From NCBI RefSeq assembly GCF_035751725.1, contig NZ_CP142104.1, positions 4,278,001-4,342,000 of the forward strand: 64,000 bases of DNA. Direction: 5' to 3'. The notes under the pieces were generated by a model. It was not told the origin of the DNA. It searched no databases and saw only the letters and a program-made list of their open reading frames with translations. Made by a program: the position numbers and the translations under genes. Source of the DNA: Pseudomonas frederiksbergensis (lineage in GTDB: Bacteria; Pseudomonadota; Gammaproteobacteria; Pseudomonadales; Pseudomonadaceae). Shown here piece after piece: positions 36,078 to 44,929 of this stretch; the stretch's first letter is position 1, and each line of letters opens with the position of its first letter.

Positions 36078-36971
36078 TCAAGCCGATTGCGCCGTGATCA
36101 TGGGCACCCGCGGCCACGCTTGTTGTTGCAACTCGATCCAGGCGTTCAGGTTGGCGCCGACCATGCCTTTGCGCCACATCAACCACGTCGTCGCGCTGGC
36201 AAATGGTTCGGCCAGTGGATGCGCCACCACACGCTCGCGGCCCGGCAGGCTGGCGAGCATCAACTCCGACATCAACGCTACCCCGGACCCGGCGATGACA
36301 CACGCCAGCATCCCCTGGTACGACTCGATCTCCATCGCCCGGCCCATGGTTGCGTGATCATGGGCAAACCAGGCCTCCAGGCGCATCCGGTACGAACAGC
36401 CCCGGCGGAAGGTGAATACCGCGCGGCCTTCCACGTCCAGCGCACTGCGTACCGGCGCGTGGTCGGCCTCGGTGATCAGCACCAACCGTTCGTCGCACAA
36501 TGGCACGCCATCCAATCCCGCCAGTTCCAGCGGGCCGTCCACCAGCGCTGCATCGAGGCGATTGGTAAGCAGGCCTTCGAGCAATTCACCACTTGGCCCC
36601 GATTGCACCTGCAGGTTCACCGCCGGGTAAGCCCGGTGATAAGCCGCCAGCAGGTCCGGCAAATGCGTCGCCGCCGTGCTGTACATCGTGCCCAGCAGGA
36701 AATCCCCGGCCGGCTGACCGCCCTGCACCGCCGCGTGGGCTTCGTCATGCAGGGCGAACAGCTTGGTCGCATAATCCAACAAGACTTTTCCTGCAGGCGA
36801 CAACTGCAAACGCTGACGCTCCCGTAGGAAAAGATCCACGCCCAACTGCTCTTCGAGCTGTTTGAGCCGGGTCGACAGGTTCGATGGCACCCGGTGCAAG
36901 CGCTCCGCTGCCCGGGTGATGGAACCTTCCTCGGCCACGGCCTGGAAAATCCGTAACTGGCTGAACTCCAC
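36078..36971 (-). CDS. LysR family transcriptional regulator
   Basis: 297 residues from GTG 36971, which has GGAGAGG just upstream; a TTG at 36983 is the outer alternative. N-terminal HTH: LRIFQAVAEEGSITRAAERLHRVPSNLSTRLKQLE. C-terminal type 2 periplasmic-binding fold. It is divergent from an MFS transporter gene with a 15-bp palindrome between them, so it probably controls that transporter. The RVPSNLSTRLKQLEEQLGVDLF sequence places it with the PtrR/YbhD-like subgroup, without effector information. Confidence 0.88.
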   Translation of the reverse strand: MEFSQLRIFQAVAEEGSITRAAERLHRVPSNLSTRLKQLEEQLGVDLFLRERQRLQLSPAGKVLLDYATKLFALHDEAHAAVQGGQPAGDFLLGTMYSTAATHLPDLLAAYHRAYPAVNLQVQSGPSGELLEGLLTNRLDAALVDGPLELAGLDGVPLCDERLVLITEADHAPVRSALDVEGRAVFTFRRGCSYRMRLEAWFAHDHATMGRAMEIESYQGMLACVIAGSGVALMSELMLASLPGRERVVAHPLAEPFASATTWLMWRKGMVGANLNAWIELQQQAWPRVPMITAQSA

Positions 36972-37007
36972 GACCCTCTCCAAAAAAGAACAAGTTGCTC
37001 ACTATTA

Positions 37008-37022
37008 TTCATTTTTAATGAA
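37008..37022. promoter_or_regulatory. Candidate LysR operator between divergent genes
   Basis: TTCATT and AATGAA arms flank TTT, an exact dyad of 15 bp in an AT-rich stretch midway between the LysR gene and the divergent MFS gene. Spacing fits an autoregulatory recognition site. Confidence 0.45.
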
Positions 37023-37074
37023 AGTCAATCAGTCCTAGCCTGACGGTCATTCGCCTCAACGCTGGAGAACGACC

Positions 37075-38247
37075 ATGTCGCCCTTGATTCGCCTGCTTGC
37101 CAGCTTCATAGCCCTGATGATGGCCATGGGCATCGGCCGCTTCGCCCTTACGCCGCAATTACCTCATTTGATCGGCGAAGGTCAGGTGGACTTGACCGCC
37201 GCCGGTCTGATTGCCGCCGCCAACTACTTGGGGTATTTCCTCGGTGCGCTGGACGCGATGTTCGCCCGTCGCCCGGAACAAGTGCAGCGACGGTTGCTCG
37301 GCGGCCTGTGGCTGTGCGTGCTGCTGACCCTGGCGTCGTTCTGGGCCTGGGGCTTCTGGCCGCACCTGGCATTGCGCTTCGGCACCGGTGTGGCGAGCGC
37401 CTGGGTGATGGTGATGATCACGGCCCTGAGCCAGCCCTTGGCCGCGGCGGCAGGACGGCCACGGCTTGGGGCGCTCGTATTTGCCGGACCGGGACTGGGA
37501 ATTTTCCTGACAGGCTTGTTGGCCCTTGGCTCGAACCTGCTGGGCCAGACCTCCGATGTGTTGTGGTTGGTGTATGCCGGTGCGGCATTGATTATGTTGC
37601 TGGTGATCCTGCCGGCCCTGCCGAAACCCACGGCGGCGGCCACCCATACAGCGCCCGTCGTTGTGTCCGGTAACAGCGGTATCGCCCGACTCTGCGTGGT
37701 CTACGCCTTGTATGGCGTGGGCTACATCATTCCGGCGACGTTCCTGTCGCAGATGGCATCCGCACAATTCAAAGGGCAATGGCAGGCGGATCTGTTCTGG
37801 CCCTGCTTCGGCCTGGCCGCCGCCATTGGTGTGTTGCTGGTGAGCCTGCGCAAGCCCAACCCGAACACCACCAGCCGCTGGCTGATGGCGACGTTGTGGC
37901 TGCAAGCCGCTGGCGTGTTTGCGTGCCTGCTGGGCAGCGGTGCGGGGCTGGCGTTGGGCGTAGTCTTGTGTGGCTCACCGTTTCTGGCCTGCATGCAACT
38001 CGTGGTGATGCGTGCCCGAGAACTGGCGCCCCACGCGACGCAGCGCAACATCGGACTGCTGACGGCGTGTTTTGCCATCGGCCAGCTCAGCGGCCCCTTG
38101 CTGGCAGCGCTGAGCAGCCACTTCAGCGGTGGCTTGCAACCCGCGCTGGTCATCGCTGGCAGCGGTCTGGTGCTGGCGGGCGGCCTCCTGCTGCGCCCCG
38201 CCAACGCAAGCGCGGTGAAGCCTTGCGCACAGACCGCCCTGCGTTGA
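37075..38247 (+). CDS. YbfB/YjiJ family MFS transporter
   Basis: 390 residues with twelve hydrophobic segments. The opening LIRLLASFIALMMAMGIGRFALTPQLPHLI is the YbfB/YjiJ signature (MGIGRFxxTPxLP). It is divergent from a LysR regulator that probably controls it. Substrate unknown. Its TGA is directly followed by the reverse-strand stop of the NCS1 gene (TGATCA at 38245-38250), so the two convergent genes abut without any gap. Confidence 0.88.
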   Translation: MSPLIRLLASFIALMMAMGIGRFALTPQLPHLIGEGQVDLTAAGLIAAANYLGYFLGALDAMFARRPEQVQRRLLGGLWLCVLLTLASFWAWGFWPHLALRFGTGVASAWVMVMITALSQPLAAAAGRPRLGALVFAGPGLGIFLTGLLALGSNLLGQTSDVLWLVYAGAALIMLLVILPALPKPTAAATHTAPVVVSGNSGIARLCVVYALYGVGYIIPATFLSQMASAQFKGQWQADLFWPCFGLAAAIGVLLVSLRKPNPNTTSRWLMATLWLQAAGVFACLLGSGAGLALGVVLCGSPFLACMQLVVMRARELAPHATQRNIGLLTACFAIGQLSGPLLAALSSHFSGGLQPALVIAGSGLVLAGGLLLRPANASAVKPCAQTALR

Positions 38248-39702
38248 TCAGGCTTGGCCGGCCGCGTTCAGCGACGTGTTCAGCTGTAGGACGGATTGGC
38301 GTCGCGCCAAGGCGAAATACAACACGCCGCCGAGGAAACAACCGGTGAACCAGGCAAAGTTGGCCATCGGTTGGAGAAACGGCGTGAACGTGATCGCCAC
38401 GCCCATCAGCGTCGCCGGGATCAATGCCTTGACCGCTGTCCAGTTAATGCCCCCACTGTAGTAATAGCGCCCAGTCGGGCCATCGTTGAACAGCGAATCG
38501 ACGTCGATCTGCTGCTTCTTGATCAGGTAATAGTCCACCAGCAGGATGCCGAACAGCGGACCGATAAACGCCGCCAGTACGTCCAGGGTGTAATGGATCA
38601 CTTCAGGGTTGTTGAACAGGTTCCACGGTGTGATGAAAATCGATGCCACCGCCGCGATCATACCTCCGGCGCGCCAGCTGATCTTGCTCGGCGCGACGTT
38701 GGCAAAGTCAAAGGCCGGGGAAACGAAGTTGGCAACGATATTGATGCCAATGGTCGCGGTGACGAAGGCGAAAGCGCCGAGCAAGACGGCTACGTCGTTG
38801 TCGATGCGTGCCACGGTGGCGATCGGGTCGTGGAGCATTTCCCCGAACACCGGCAACGTCCCGGAAACAATCACCACGGTGACCAGAGAGAACGCCAGGA
38901 AATTCACCGGCAACCCCCAGAAATTGCCACGACGTACGTCAGACATGCTCCGACAGTAGCGGCTGAAATCACCGAAATTCAAGGTTGGGCCGGAAAAGTA
39001 CGACACCACCAGGGCCGTCGCCACGATCACTTGCCCGAATGCCTGCCAGCCCGACAAGGATTTTTCCGCCAGGGTAAAACTGATGTTGCTCCAACCGGCC
39101 TTCCACACGATCCAACCCGCCAGCAGGAACATCACGGCATACACCACCGGCCCGGCCCAGTCGATGAAGCGACGGATCGACTCCATGCCCGTCCAGAACA
39201 CCAACGCCTGGACGAACCACAACCCAAGGAAACCGAACCAGCCCAGGTAGGACAAACCTGCAAAACTTGGCGTCGCGTAGGCTTCCATCGAAGGAAAAAA
39301 CCGCAGGACCACGATGATCAGTGCGCTGGACGCCAGGTACGTCTGTATTCCATACCAGGCCACGGCGATAAGCCCCCGGATGACCGCCGGGATATTCGCC
39401 CCGAACACGCCAAATGCCAGCCTGCAAATCACCGGATAAGGCACCGCCGCCTGTTGGCTCGGCTTGGCGACTAGATTAGCAATCAACTGCACGATGCAAA
39501 TCCCGCCGAGCAAGGCGATCAACACCTGCCAACTCGCCAGGCCCAACGCGAACAGGCTGGCGGCAAACACGTAGCCGCCAACGCTGTGCACATCACTCAT
39601 CCAGAACGCGAAAATGTTGTACCAATTCCATTTTTGCGGCAGCGGGCCCAGGTCTTCGTTATAGAGACGAGGGCTGTAGCCGTTGGGCAATTGCTCGGAC
39701 AT
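38248..39702 (-). CDS. NCS1 family nucleobase:cation symporter (allantoin/uracil/hydantoin type)
   Basis: 484 residues from ATG 39702 with AAGGAG nine bases upstream; the open frame extends to 39915 but without conservation. Typical NCS1 features: YNEDLGPLPQKWNWYNIFAFWMSDVHSVGGYVFAASL near the N-terminus (Mhp1/PucI-like), GIQTYLASSAL, and FSGPTLNFGDFSRYCRS. It resembles the permease next to pyrimidine/hydantoin catabolism genes in pseudomonads, but no catabolic gene is adjacent here. Two GTATAC motifs lie upstream, hinting at control by a GntR-type regulator located elsewhere. Confidence 0.88.
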   Translation of the reverse strand: MSEQLPNGYSPRLYNEDLGPLPQKWNWYNIFAFWMSDVHSVGGYVFAASLFALGLASWQVLIALLGGICIVQLIANLVAKPSQQAAVPYPVICRLAFGVFGANIPAVIRGLIAVAWYGIQTYLASSALIIVVLRFFPSMEAYATPSFAGLSYLGWFGFLGLWFVQALVFWTGMESIRRFIDWAGPVVYAVMFLLAGWIVWKAGWSNISFTLAEKSLSGWQAFGQVIVATALVVSYFSGPTLNFGDFSRYCRSMSDVRRGNFWGLPVNFLAFSLVTVVIVSGTLPVFGEMLHDPIATVARIDNDVAVLLGAFAFVTATIGINIVANFVSPAFDFANVAPSKISWRAGGMIAAVASIFITPWNLFNNPEVIHYTLDVLAAFIGPLFGILLVDYYLIKKQQIDVDSLFNDGPTGRYYYSGGINWTAVKALIPATLMGVAITFTPFLQPMANFAWFTGCFLGGVLYFALARRQSVLQLNTSLNAAGQA

Positions 39703-39777
39703 TGCGGGGCTCCTTAAGGTGCCGCCGTGCCCCCGAGTTTGATTGTCCACCACACTGCGCACGGGAGCCGGCGTGGT

Positions 39778-39930
39778 TTGTATACGGGTTACTACGCAGA
39801 ATGCGTGCCATAGGCGCTGGATGCGAGACAAACCGTGGTTTTTAGCGCAGGTAAAAACCAAACGGGCACGGCAGAACGCCCACGAACGGGGCGCGGATGC
39901 ATGCTTAAGGTGCAAGGATTTTGTATACAG
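39778..39930. promoter_or_regulatory. Two TTGTATAC motifs upstream of the NCS1 permease gene
   Basis: TTGTATACGG begins at 39778 and TTGTATACAG at 39921, 143 bp apart. Each contains the palindrome GTATAC typical of operators bound by FadR/FCD-type GntR regulators. They lie about 76 and 219 bp upstream of the permease start. The rest of the interval to 39938 shows no gene. Confidence 0.4.
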
Positions 39931-39938
39931 CGAAGATT

Positions 39939-40068
39939 GTGGCGAGGGGATTTATCCCCGCTGGGCTGCGGAGCAGCCCAAAAATAACCACTCAATCTGG
40001 CAGGTACACCGAGGCGTTCGAATCAGGGCTGCTTCGCAGCCCAGCGGGGATAAATCCCCTCGCCACAG
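39939..40068. repeat. 130-bp REP-type element, second copy of the 30959-31109 class
   Basis: Ends TGTGGCGAGGGGATTTATCC and GGATAAATCCCCTCGCCACA, with inner arms CCGCTGGGCTGC and GCAGCCCAGCGG, and GGAGCAGCCC facing GGGCTGCTTC. The whole element folds into a long stem with a ~45-base centre. It separates the NCS1 gene from the CvfB-like gene. Confidence 0.8.
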
Positions 40069-40105
40069 GATGACCTAGCCAAAGCTGGTTTGCTCGGTCT
40101 AACGA

Positions 40106-40942
40106 TCAGGTCAGCTCAATACGATCAGCATGAATGACAATCTGCCCATTCTTGTAAAGCGCACCAATGGCCTTCTTGAAGTTGCCCTTGCTCACGCCAA
40201 ACAGACTGCTGATCAATGCCGGGTCGCTCTTGTCACTGACCGGTAGCGTGCCGTTGTTCTCGCGCAACTTGGCAAGGATCTTCGCGTTGAGGCTGGTGGC
40301 CGCTTCCTGGCCCACCGGCTGCAAACTCAAACTGATCTTGCCGTCCGGGCGGATTTCCTTGATGAAACCCTTTTCCTGCTTGCCGGCGCGCATGAACTTG
40401 AAGATTTCGTTCTTGTGGATCAAGCCCCAGTGCTTGTTGTTGATGATCGCCTTGAAGCCCATGTCGGTGGCTTCGGCGACCAGCAAGTCGACTTCCTGCC
40501 CAGGCGTATAGTTGGCCGGTGTCTTGTCCAGATAACGGTCCAACCGCGCCGTGGCAGTGATACGGCGGGTGTGCTTGTCGAGATAGACGTGCACCACGCA
40601 GTATTCACCCGCAGTCAATTGGCGTTTTTCTTCGGAGTACGGCAGTAGCAAATCCTTGGGCAAGCCCCAATCCAGGAACACGCCGATGCTGTTGACTTCA
40701 ACCACTTTCAGGCTGGCGAATTCGCCAACTTGGACCTTCGGTTTTTCCGTGGTAGCGATCAGTTTGTCGTCGCTGTCCAGATAAATAAAAACATTCAGCC
40801 AATCTTCGTCTTCACTGGGAATATCCTTGGGGATATAACGGTTGGGCAGCAGGATTTCACCGTCCGCACCGCCGTCCAGATATAAACCGAAGTTGGTGTG
40901 TTTAACCACTTGCAAACTGTTGTAGCGCCCGACTAAAGCCAT
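40106..40942 (-). CDS. cvfB: S1-domain RNA-binding protein CvfB (YitL-like)
   Basis: 278 residues from ATG 40942 (MALVGRYNSLQVVKHTNFGL); the open frame upstream to 41038 is not conserved. Three S1-like beta-barrel modules occupy about 1-65, 66-130 and 145-215 (for example TDMGFKAIINNKHWGLIHKN), followed by a C-terminal winged helix (ISSLFGVSKGNFKKAIGALYKNG). This is the CvfB architecture known from S. aureus and S. pneumoniae, which binds RNA. The target in Pseudomonas is not known. Confidence 0.9.
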   Translation of the reverse strand: MALVGRYNSLQVVKHTNFGLYLDGGADGEILLPNRYIPKDIPSEDEDWLNVFIYLDSDDKLIATTEKPKVQVGEFASLKVVEVNSIGVFLDWGLPKDLLLPYSEEKRQLTAGEYCVVHVYLDKHTRRITATARLDRYLDKTPANYTPGQEVDLLVAEATDMGFKAIINNKHWGLIHKNEIFKFMRAGKQEKGFIKEIRPDGKISLSLQPVGQEAATSLNAKILAKLRENNGTLPVSDKSDPALISSLFGVSKGNFKKAIGALYKNGQIVIHADRIELT

Positions 40943-41271
40943 TTCCAAATACCCTCGTTGCGTGGGCGGCATTCTACCCGGTTTTGCGACGCGATTCGTG
41001 CCGCTGAGGGGGCTTACCGCGCAAGCCTTGATTCGCAAGGGTTTTCTCCCTTGAGATGGCCATTCGTCAGACCGTGCAAGGTTAGAATCGCTCCGCTTCA
41101 GCGTTGAATAAAATCAAACGTTGTTATTTAAAACAGTGGCTTAGGGGCAATAACCAGGCACAAATGGGTCGATATTCCGGCCTTGGCCCAAATAATCCAA
41201 GGGGATATTTGCCAAGCAATTGTCAAGTATTTCCTGTACGATGCCTGGCCCAATTAATTATCCATAGGTTA

Positions 41272-41460
41272 ATGGCCGTCATGCGCGTAAAAGCATCCAA
41301 CAGCAAAGCAAAGCCAGCTCCAGCCGTTGAAACCAGCGAGTCGATCAACGACCAGATCGCTGCGTTCCTCAAGTCCGGCGGTGAAATCCAGCAGATTGCC
41401 AAAGGTGTCAGCGGCCAGACCTTCGGCCCGTCCAAGCAGATCAGCCTGGGCAAAAAGTAA
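41272..41460 (+). CDS. Small conserved Pseudomonas protein of unknown function (62 aa)
   Basis: Reads MAVMRVKASNSKAKPAPAVE, then SESINDQIAAFLKSGGEIQQ and a C-terminal GVSGQTFGPSKQISLGKK. The start is uncertain: ATG 41272 has AGGTTA upstream, ATG 41281 has no visible site; the open frame extends further to 41104 without conserved look. A basic, lysine-rich head and a short helix (INDQIAAFLKSGGEIQQIAKG) suggest a small nucleic-acid or ribosome associated protein, as an inference only. It is preceded by about 230 bp of non-coding AT-rich DNA after cvfB in which I recognise nothing. Confidence 0.65.
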   Translation: MAVMRVKASNSKAKPAPAVETSESINDQIAAFLKSGGEIQQIAKGVSGQTFGPSKQISLGKK

Positions 41461-41482
41461 TCCCCCGCGTCACCTGGTCCCA

Positions 41483-41507
41483 AAGCGCTTTGACTCTCGA
41501 AGCGCTT
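41483..41507 (+). terminator. Weak hairpin after the 62-aa gene
   Basis: AAGCGCTT occurs twice, at 41483-41490 and 41500-41507, around TGACTCTCG; since the octamer is self-complementary the two form a stem. No T-run follows, so its role as terminator is doubtful. Confidence 0.35.
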
Positions 41508-41656
41508 GGACTGGAACCCCTTCCCCCAGTATCCTTCCTCGCACGAATCGACGAACGGCATCGCTGCCGAACATTCGCCGGTATGCTTGCCCTCTCTAGC
41601 TCAAGCGTTTCAGCTTGTTTACGATTCCCTGCTCCTCGCTATTCATGGAGTGAAGC

Positions 41657-42367
41657 ATGCGCATTCCCGTTGTCCTGCTGGCGCTCAGTCTGCTCGCTTG
41701 CCCCGCTTCTTATGGGCAGGTGTTTCAGCGCGAGCTCGGTGACTTCGACCTTAAACTCGGCACCACCCCCAGCCGCAGCATGGCCCAGGGCCTTGTCACG
41801 CCGTCGAGCACCGGCTCGTTCCACGGTGGCCTGGACCTGAGCCATGACAGCGGCTGGTACATCGGACAATGGTCACCCAGCGCCGGCTTCTCCGCCGACC
41901 TGGAAGTCGATTCCTACATGGGTTTCAAACAACCCTTCGATCAGACCTTGGGTTACGAAGTCGGCCTGATCCACTACAGCTACCCCACCGTCGATACCGT
42001 CGACAGCCAGGAATTCTATGGCGGCTTGACCATTCTCGGCAGCCGCTTCGGTGCGGCGTTGAGCAACGACCCGGACAAACAGAACAGCACCCTGTTCGCT
42101 GACCTCGGTGGCAACGTGCCCTTCGGCATCGGCATCAGCGCCAAATACACCACCCACCAACTCAATAACCCGGTCTCGGTGGAGAATGGCTACGTAGGCA
42201 GTTTCAGTGACTGGTCGTTGAAAATCTCCCGTCCTTGGAGAGGCATCGACCTGGACCTGATCTACAGCGACTCCAGCCTCAGCGGCAGCAGCTGCTCGGC
42301 CTATTCCGGGCACAACAGCGAATGCGACAGCCTGCTGACCCTGAAGATGGCCCATCCTTTTTACTAA
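41657..42367 (+). CDS. TorF family putative porin
   Basis: 236 residues with signal peptide MRIPVVLLALSLLACPASYG. The mature part alternates polar and aromatic residues as beta strands (GSFHGGLDLSHDSGWYIGQW, GYEVGLIHYSYPTV), with repeated strands ending in LKMAHPFY, an outer-membrane C-terminus with terminal aromatic residue. This matches the TorF/Gcw_chp family, thought to be small outer-membrane barrel proteins. No substrate can be given. It stands alone, 81 bp before the next forward gene. Confidence 0.82.
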   Translation: MRIPVVLLALSLLACPASYGQVFQRELGDFDLKLGTTPSRSMAQGLVTPSSTGSFHGGLDLSHDSGWYIGQWSPSAGFSADLEVDSYMGFKQPFDQTLGYEVGLIHYSYPTVDTVDSQEFYGGLTILGSRFGAALSNDPDKQNSTLFADLGGNVPFGIGISAKYTTHQLNNPVSVENGYVGSFSDWSLKISRPWRGIDLDLIYSDSSLSGSSCSAYSGHNSECDSLLTLKMAHPFY

Positions 42368-42448
42368 GCGTTACTTATTCGATCGGCTGAACTGCCGCGC
42401 GCCTGCCATGCTCAAACAAAGCACCTCCGCTTTCGCAAGGACTCGCTC

Positions 42449-43315
42449 ATGTCGCGCTGGTTAACACGCACCGCCATGTTCATCGCCCTGCTGCTGACAA
42501 TCACCGCTTGCAGCCGTGTCGGCCTGGCCTACCGCAACCTCGACCTGATCATCCCCTGGACCCTCAACGACTACCTGGAGATCAACGGCCAGCAGAAAGA
42601 CTGGTTCGACGATCGCCTCAAGGAACACCTGAGTTGGCATTGCACCACACAACTGCCCGGCTATCTGGACTGGCTCGATCGCCTCAAGACCATGGTGCAA
42701 ACCAACGCGGTGACCGACGAAGCCCTGCAGCAACGCACCCTCGAAGCCAAGGCCGCCATCGCCGAAACCGCCCGGGCAATCACACCCTCGGCCATAGAAT
42801 TGTTGCAGCGCTTGAGCGACGAACAGGTCGACGACATGGACGCCGCGTTCGTCAAGGACCAGCGCAAGCGCCAGCGCGACTACCTCAAGCCGACCTTGCA
42901 ACAGCAGATCAAGGAACGTGCCGAGCGCATGGAAAAACGTCTCAATGACTGGATCGGCCCACTCAGCGATGCCCAGCGTCAAAGAGTAATGACGTGGTCC
43001 TCCGCCCTTGGCGATCAAAACCAACAATGGATCGCCAACCGCGCCCACTGGCAAAACCAGTTCAGCGAAGCCGTCGCCCAACGCCACAACCCGGACTTCC
43101 CGAAACGCATCGAGCAACTGCTGGTCAACCGCGAAAGCCTGTGGACCCCCGCCTACCGCGAAGCCTTCAGCAAAACCGAAGCCCAGGCTCGCAGCCTGCT
43201 GGTGGACCTGATGGCCGACAGCACCCCGGCACAGCGTGAACGGCTGTTGCAGAAAATCGATGGGGTGAAGAAGGATTTCAGTGATCTGAAATGCCTGAAA
43301 GCGACCCGACGGTAA
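42449..43315 (+). CDS. DUF6279 family lipoprotein
   Basis: 288 residues with a lipoprotein signal: MSRWLTRTAMFIALLLTITAC, lipobox ITAC. The mature part is helical and charged (WTLNDYLEINGQQKDWFDDRLKEHLSWHC and NDWIGPLSDAQRQRV), the pattern of DUF6279 proteins found in many pseudomonads. It is likely an outer-membrane-anchored periplasmic protein of unknown role. A perfect 15-bp hairpin follows the stop and separates it from a convergent gene. Confidence 0.85.
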   Translation: MSRWLTRTAMFIALLLTITACSRVGLAYRNLDLIIPWTLNDYLEINGQQKDWFDDRLKEHLSWHCTTQLPGYLDWLDRLKTMVQTNAVTDEALQQRTLEAKAAIAETARAITPSAIELLQRLSDEQVDDMDAAFVKDQRKRQRDYLKPTLQQQIKERAERMEKRLNDWIGPLSDAQRQRVMTWSSALGDQNQQWIANRAHWQNQFSEAVAQRHNPDFPKRIEQLLVNRESLWTPAYREAFSKTEAQARSLLVDLMADSTPAQRERLLQKIDGVKKDFSDLKCLKATRR

Positions 43316-43330
43316 GGGACGTCATCCAAG

Positions 43331-43364
43331 GCAGTGTGGGGAGCGAGCCCGCTCCCCACACTGC
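43331..43364. terminator. Strong bidirectional hairpin between convergent genes
   Basis: Perfect stem GCAGTGTGGGGAGCG / CGCTCCCCACACTGC with loop AGCC. Located between two convergent genes and 12 bp from the end of the reverse one. It belongs to the REP-like class (GGGGAGCGAGC); no T-run, so termination is inferred from position. Confidence 0.6.
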
Positions 43365-43376
43365 GTACGCCTGGTT

Positions 43377-43769
43377 TCAGGCGATCTGCGCCTTCGAAGC
43401 CAAATCATCAAACGTAAATTCATCCAGCGCATCTTCCTGCTCATCGAGCACTTGGCGTGGATGATCATTGCCCGGAATGCTGCTGTCGATCAGGCTCAAC
43501 AACCGCGAGCCGCGTGGTGTCAGCACAAAATTCTCGCCATTGCCGCCCTCTTCCTCTGGCCGAGGCTCGATATACCCACGCTCCAGCAGTAACTTTTCAT
43601 ACTCTCCGGCGACCGCTTTCAGATGATCGAGGTTCTCGATTTCCTCGCCCTGAGCCGCCTTCTCCGCCGCGTACTGCTCCGCGTAAGGCCGAGGGGTAAA
43701 ACTGTGGCCGGCACCGTTCTGCACTTCGTGCAGCAACCGTTCGATCAAGTCCCAGTTATAAGTCGTCAT
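43377..43769 (-). CDS. DUF2513-like small regulator-like protein
   Basis: 130 residues. The opening MTTYNWDLIERLLHEVQNGA and the later YEKLLLERGYIEPR and LTPRGSRLLSLI match DUF2513-type winged-helix proteins that are often annotated as transcriptional regulators. The last 30 residues are acidic. No neighbour suggests a target. The ATG has AGG nearby. The 187 bp between its start and the next forward gene hold two promoters but no recognisable site. Confidence 0.6.
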   Translation of the reverse strand: MTTYNWDLIERLLHEVQNGAGHSFTPRPYAEQYAAEKAAQGEEIENLDHLKAVAGEYEKLLLERGYIEPRPEEEGGNGENFVLTPRGSRLLSLIDSSIPGNDHPRQVLDEQEDALDEFTFDDLASKAQIA

Positions 43770-43956
43770 CCTGGTCCATCCTCTAATGCTTAAAGAGTGA
43801 GATGCCTACTTAAGGTGTGACCGGGGCGGATCAGCGCCGTTCAGCCCGGTTTTTGACCGCCCTTTTCTCCAAACCGACCAGCGGCTTGTCGAATCCGACG
43901 CCGACCAAACGACTAGGCATTGCAACCGTCGGCAAATCAATCCCAGGAGAAGCCCC

Positions 43957-44688
43957 ATGAACATCGAGCACCCTCCAGTCGTCTCGCGGGAAGAATGGCT
44001 CGCCGCCCGCCGTGAGCATTTGGCCCATGAAAAAGCCTTCACCCGCGAACGAGACAAGCTCAGCGCCGAACGCCGCGCCCTGCCCTGGGTAAAGATAGAA
44101 AAACCCTACCGCTTCCAAGGCCCCCACGGCGAACTCAGCCTCGCCGACCTGTTCGGCGGCCGCAGCCAACTGATCATCTACCACTTCATGTTCGGCCCCG
44201 GCTGGACCGAAGGCTGCCAAGGCTGCTCGTTCCTGTCCGACCACATCGACGGCGCCAACCAACACCTGGCCCACCACGACGTCGCCGTCGTCGCCGTCTC
44301 CCGCGCGCCCTATGCCGAATTCCAACCCTTCAAACGCCGCATGGGCTGGGCCTTCGACTGGGTCTCGTCGCAAGGCTGCGACTTCAATTACGACTTCGGC
44401 GTCAGCTTCAAAACCGAAGACGTCGCTGCCGGAACAGCCACCTACAACTACGAAAAAACCGACACCGCCGAAGGCGAACTCCCAGGCCTGAGCGTCTTCT
44501 ATCGCAACGAAGCCGGTGACACCTTCCACACCTACTCCACCTACGCCCGCGGCCTCGACATCCTCGTCGGCACCTACAACTACCTCGACCTCACGCCCAA
44601 GGGCCGCAATGAAGACGAGATCATGGATTGGGTGCGGCATCATGATAAGTATGAAGAGGCCTGGCCGCGTGGATGCTGCCACAGTTGA
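43957..44688 (+). CDS. DUF899 family thioredoxin-like protein
   Basis: 243 residues with the family's core: VVSREEWLAARREHLAHEKAFTRERDKLSAERRALPWV near the start, the active-site-like stretch HFMFGPGWTEGCQGCSFLSD (CQGC motif), and FYRNEAGDTFHTYSTYARGLD. It is thioredoxin-fold and cytosolic; redox activity is inferred from the CxxC pair only. AGGAGAAG lies before the ATG. The last residues RGCCHS are typical. Confidence 0.88.
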   Translation: MNIEHPPVVSREEWLAARREHLAHEKAFTRERDKLSAERRALPWVKIEKPYRFQGPHGELSLADLFGGRSQLIIYHFMFGPGWTEGCQGCSFLSDHIDGANQHLAHHDVAVVAVSRAPYAEFQPFKRRMGWAFDWVSSQGCDFNYDFGVSFKTEDVAAGTATYNYEKTDTAEGELPGLSVFYRNEAGDTFHTYSTYARGLDILVGTYNYLDLTPKGRNEDEIMDWVRHHDKYEEAWPRGCCHS

Positions 44689-44716
44689 TGCGTCAGCCCG
44701 CCCAGTCGAGCGCGAT

Positions 44717-44752
44717 CTCGTGGCGAGGGAGCTTGCTCGCGCTCGGCTGGGT
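44717..44752. repeat. Single REP unit
   Basis: TCGTGGCGAGGGAGCTTGCTCGCGCTCGGCTGGG has the GTGGCGAGGGAGCTTGCTC core of the window's REP units. It lies just after the DUF899 gene. The rest of the 240-bp gap to the next gene holds a GTCGTTCAAAAAGACGAC hairpin (about 44859-44876) and GGGTTGGCGACCC (about 44878-44890), whose role I cannot tell. Confidence 0.55.
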
Positions 44753-44929
44753 AGCAGTCGCTTGCTTTAAGCCGACAAATGCTAGGCCAAACGTCCTACA
44801 TAAAGCTCGGAAAGCGGTGTCTTGTGGCTCCAGAGTGGACCAGCCTATAGTCCCTCGTCGTTCAAAAAGACGACCGGGGTTGGCGACCCGAATCAACAGA
44901 GAGGCTCATTAACTTACGAGGCTCTTGCT

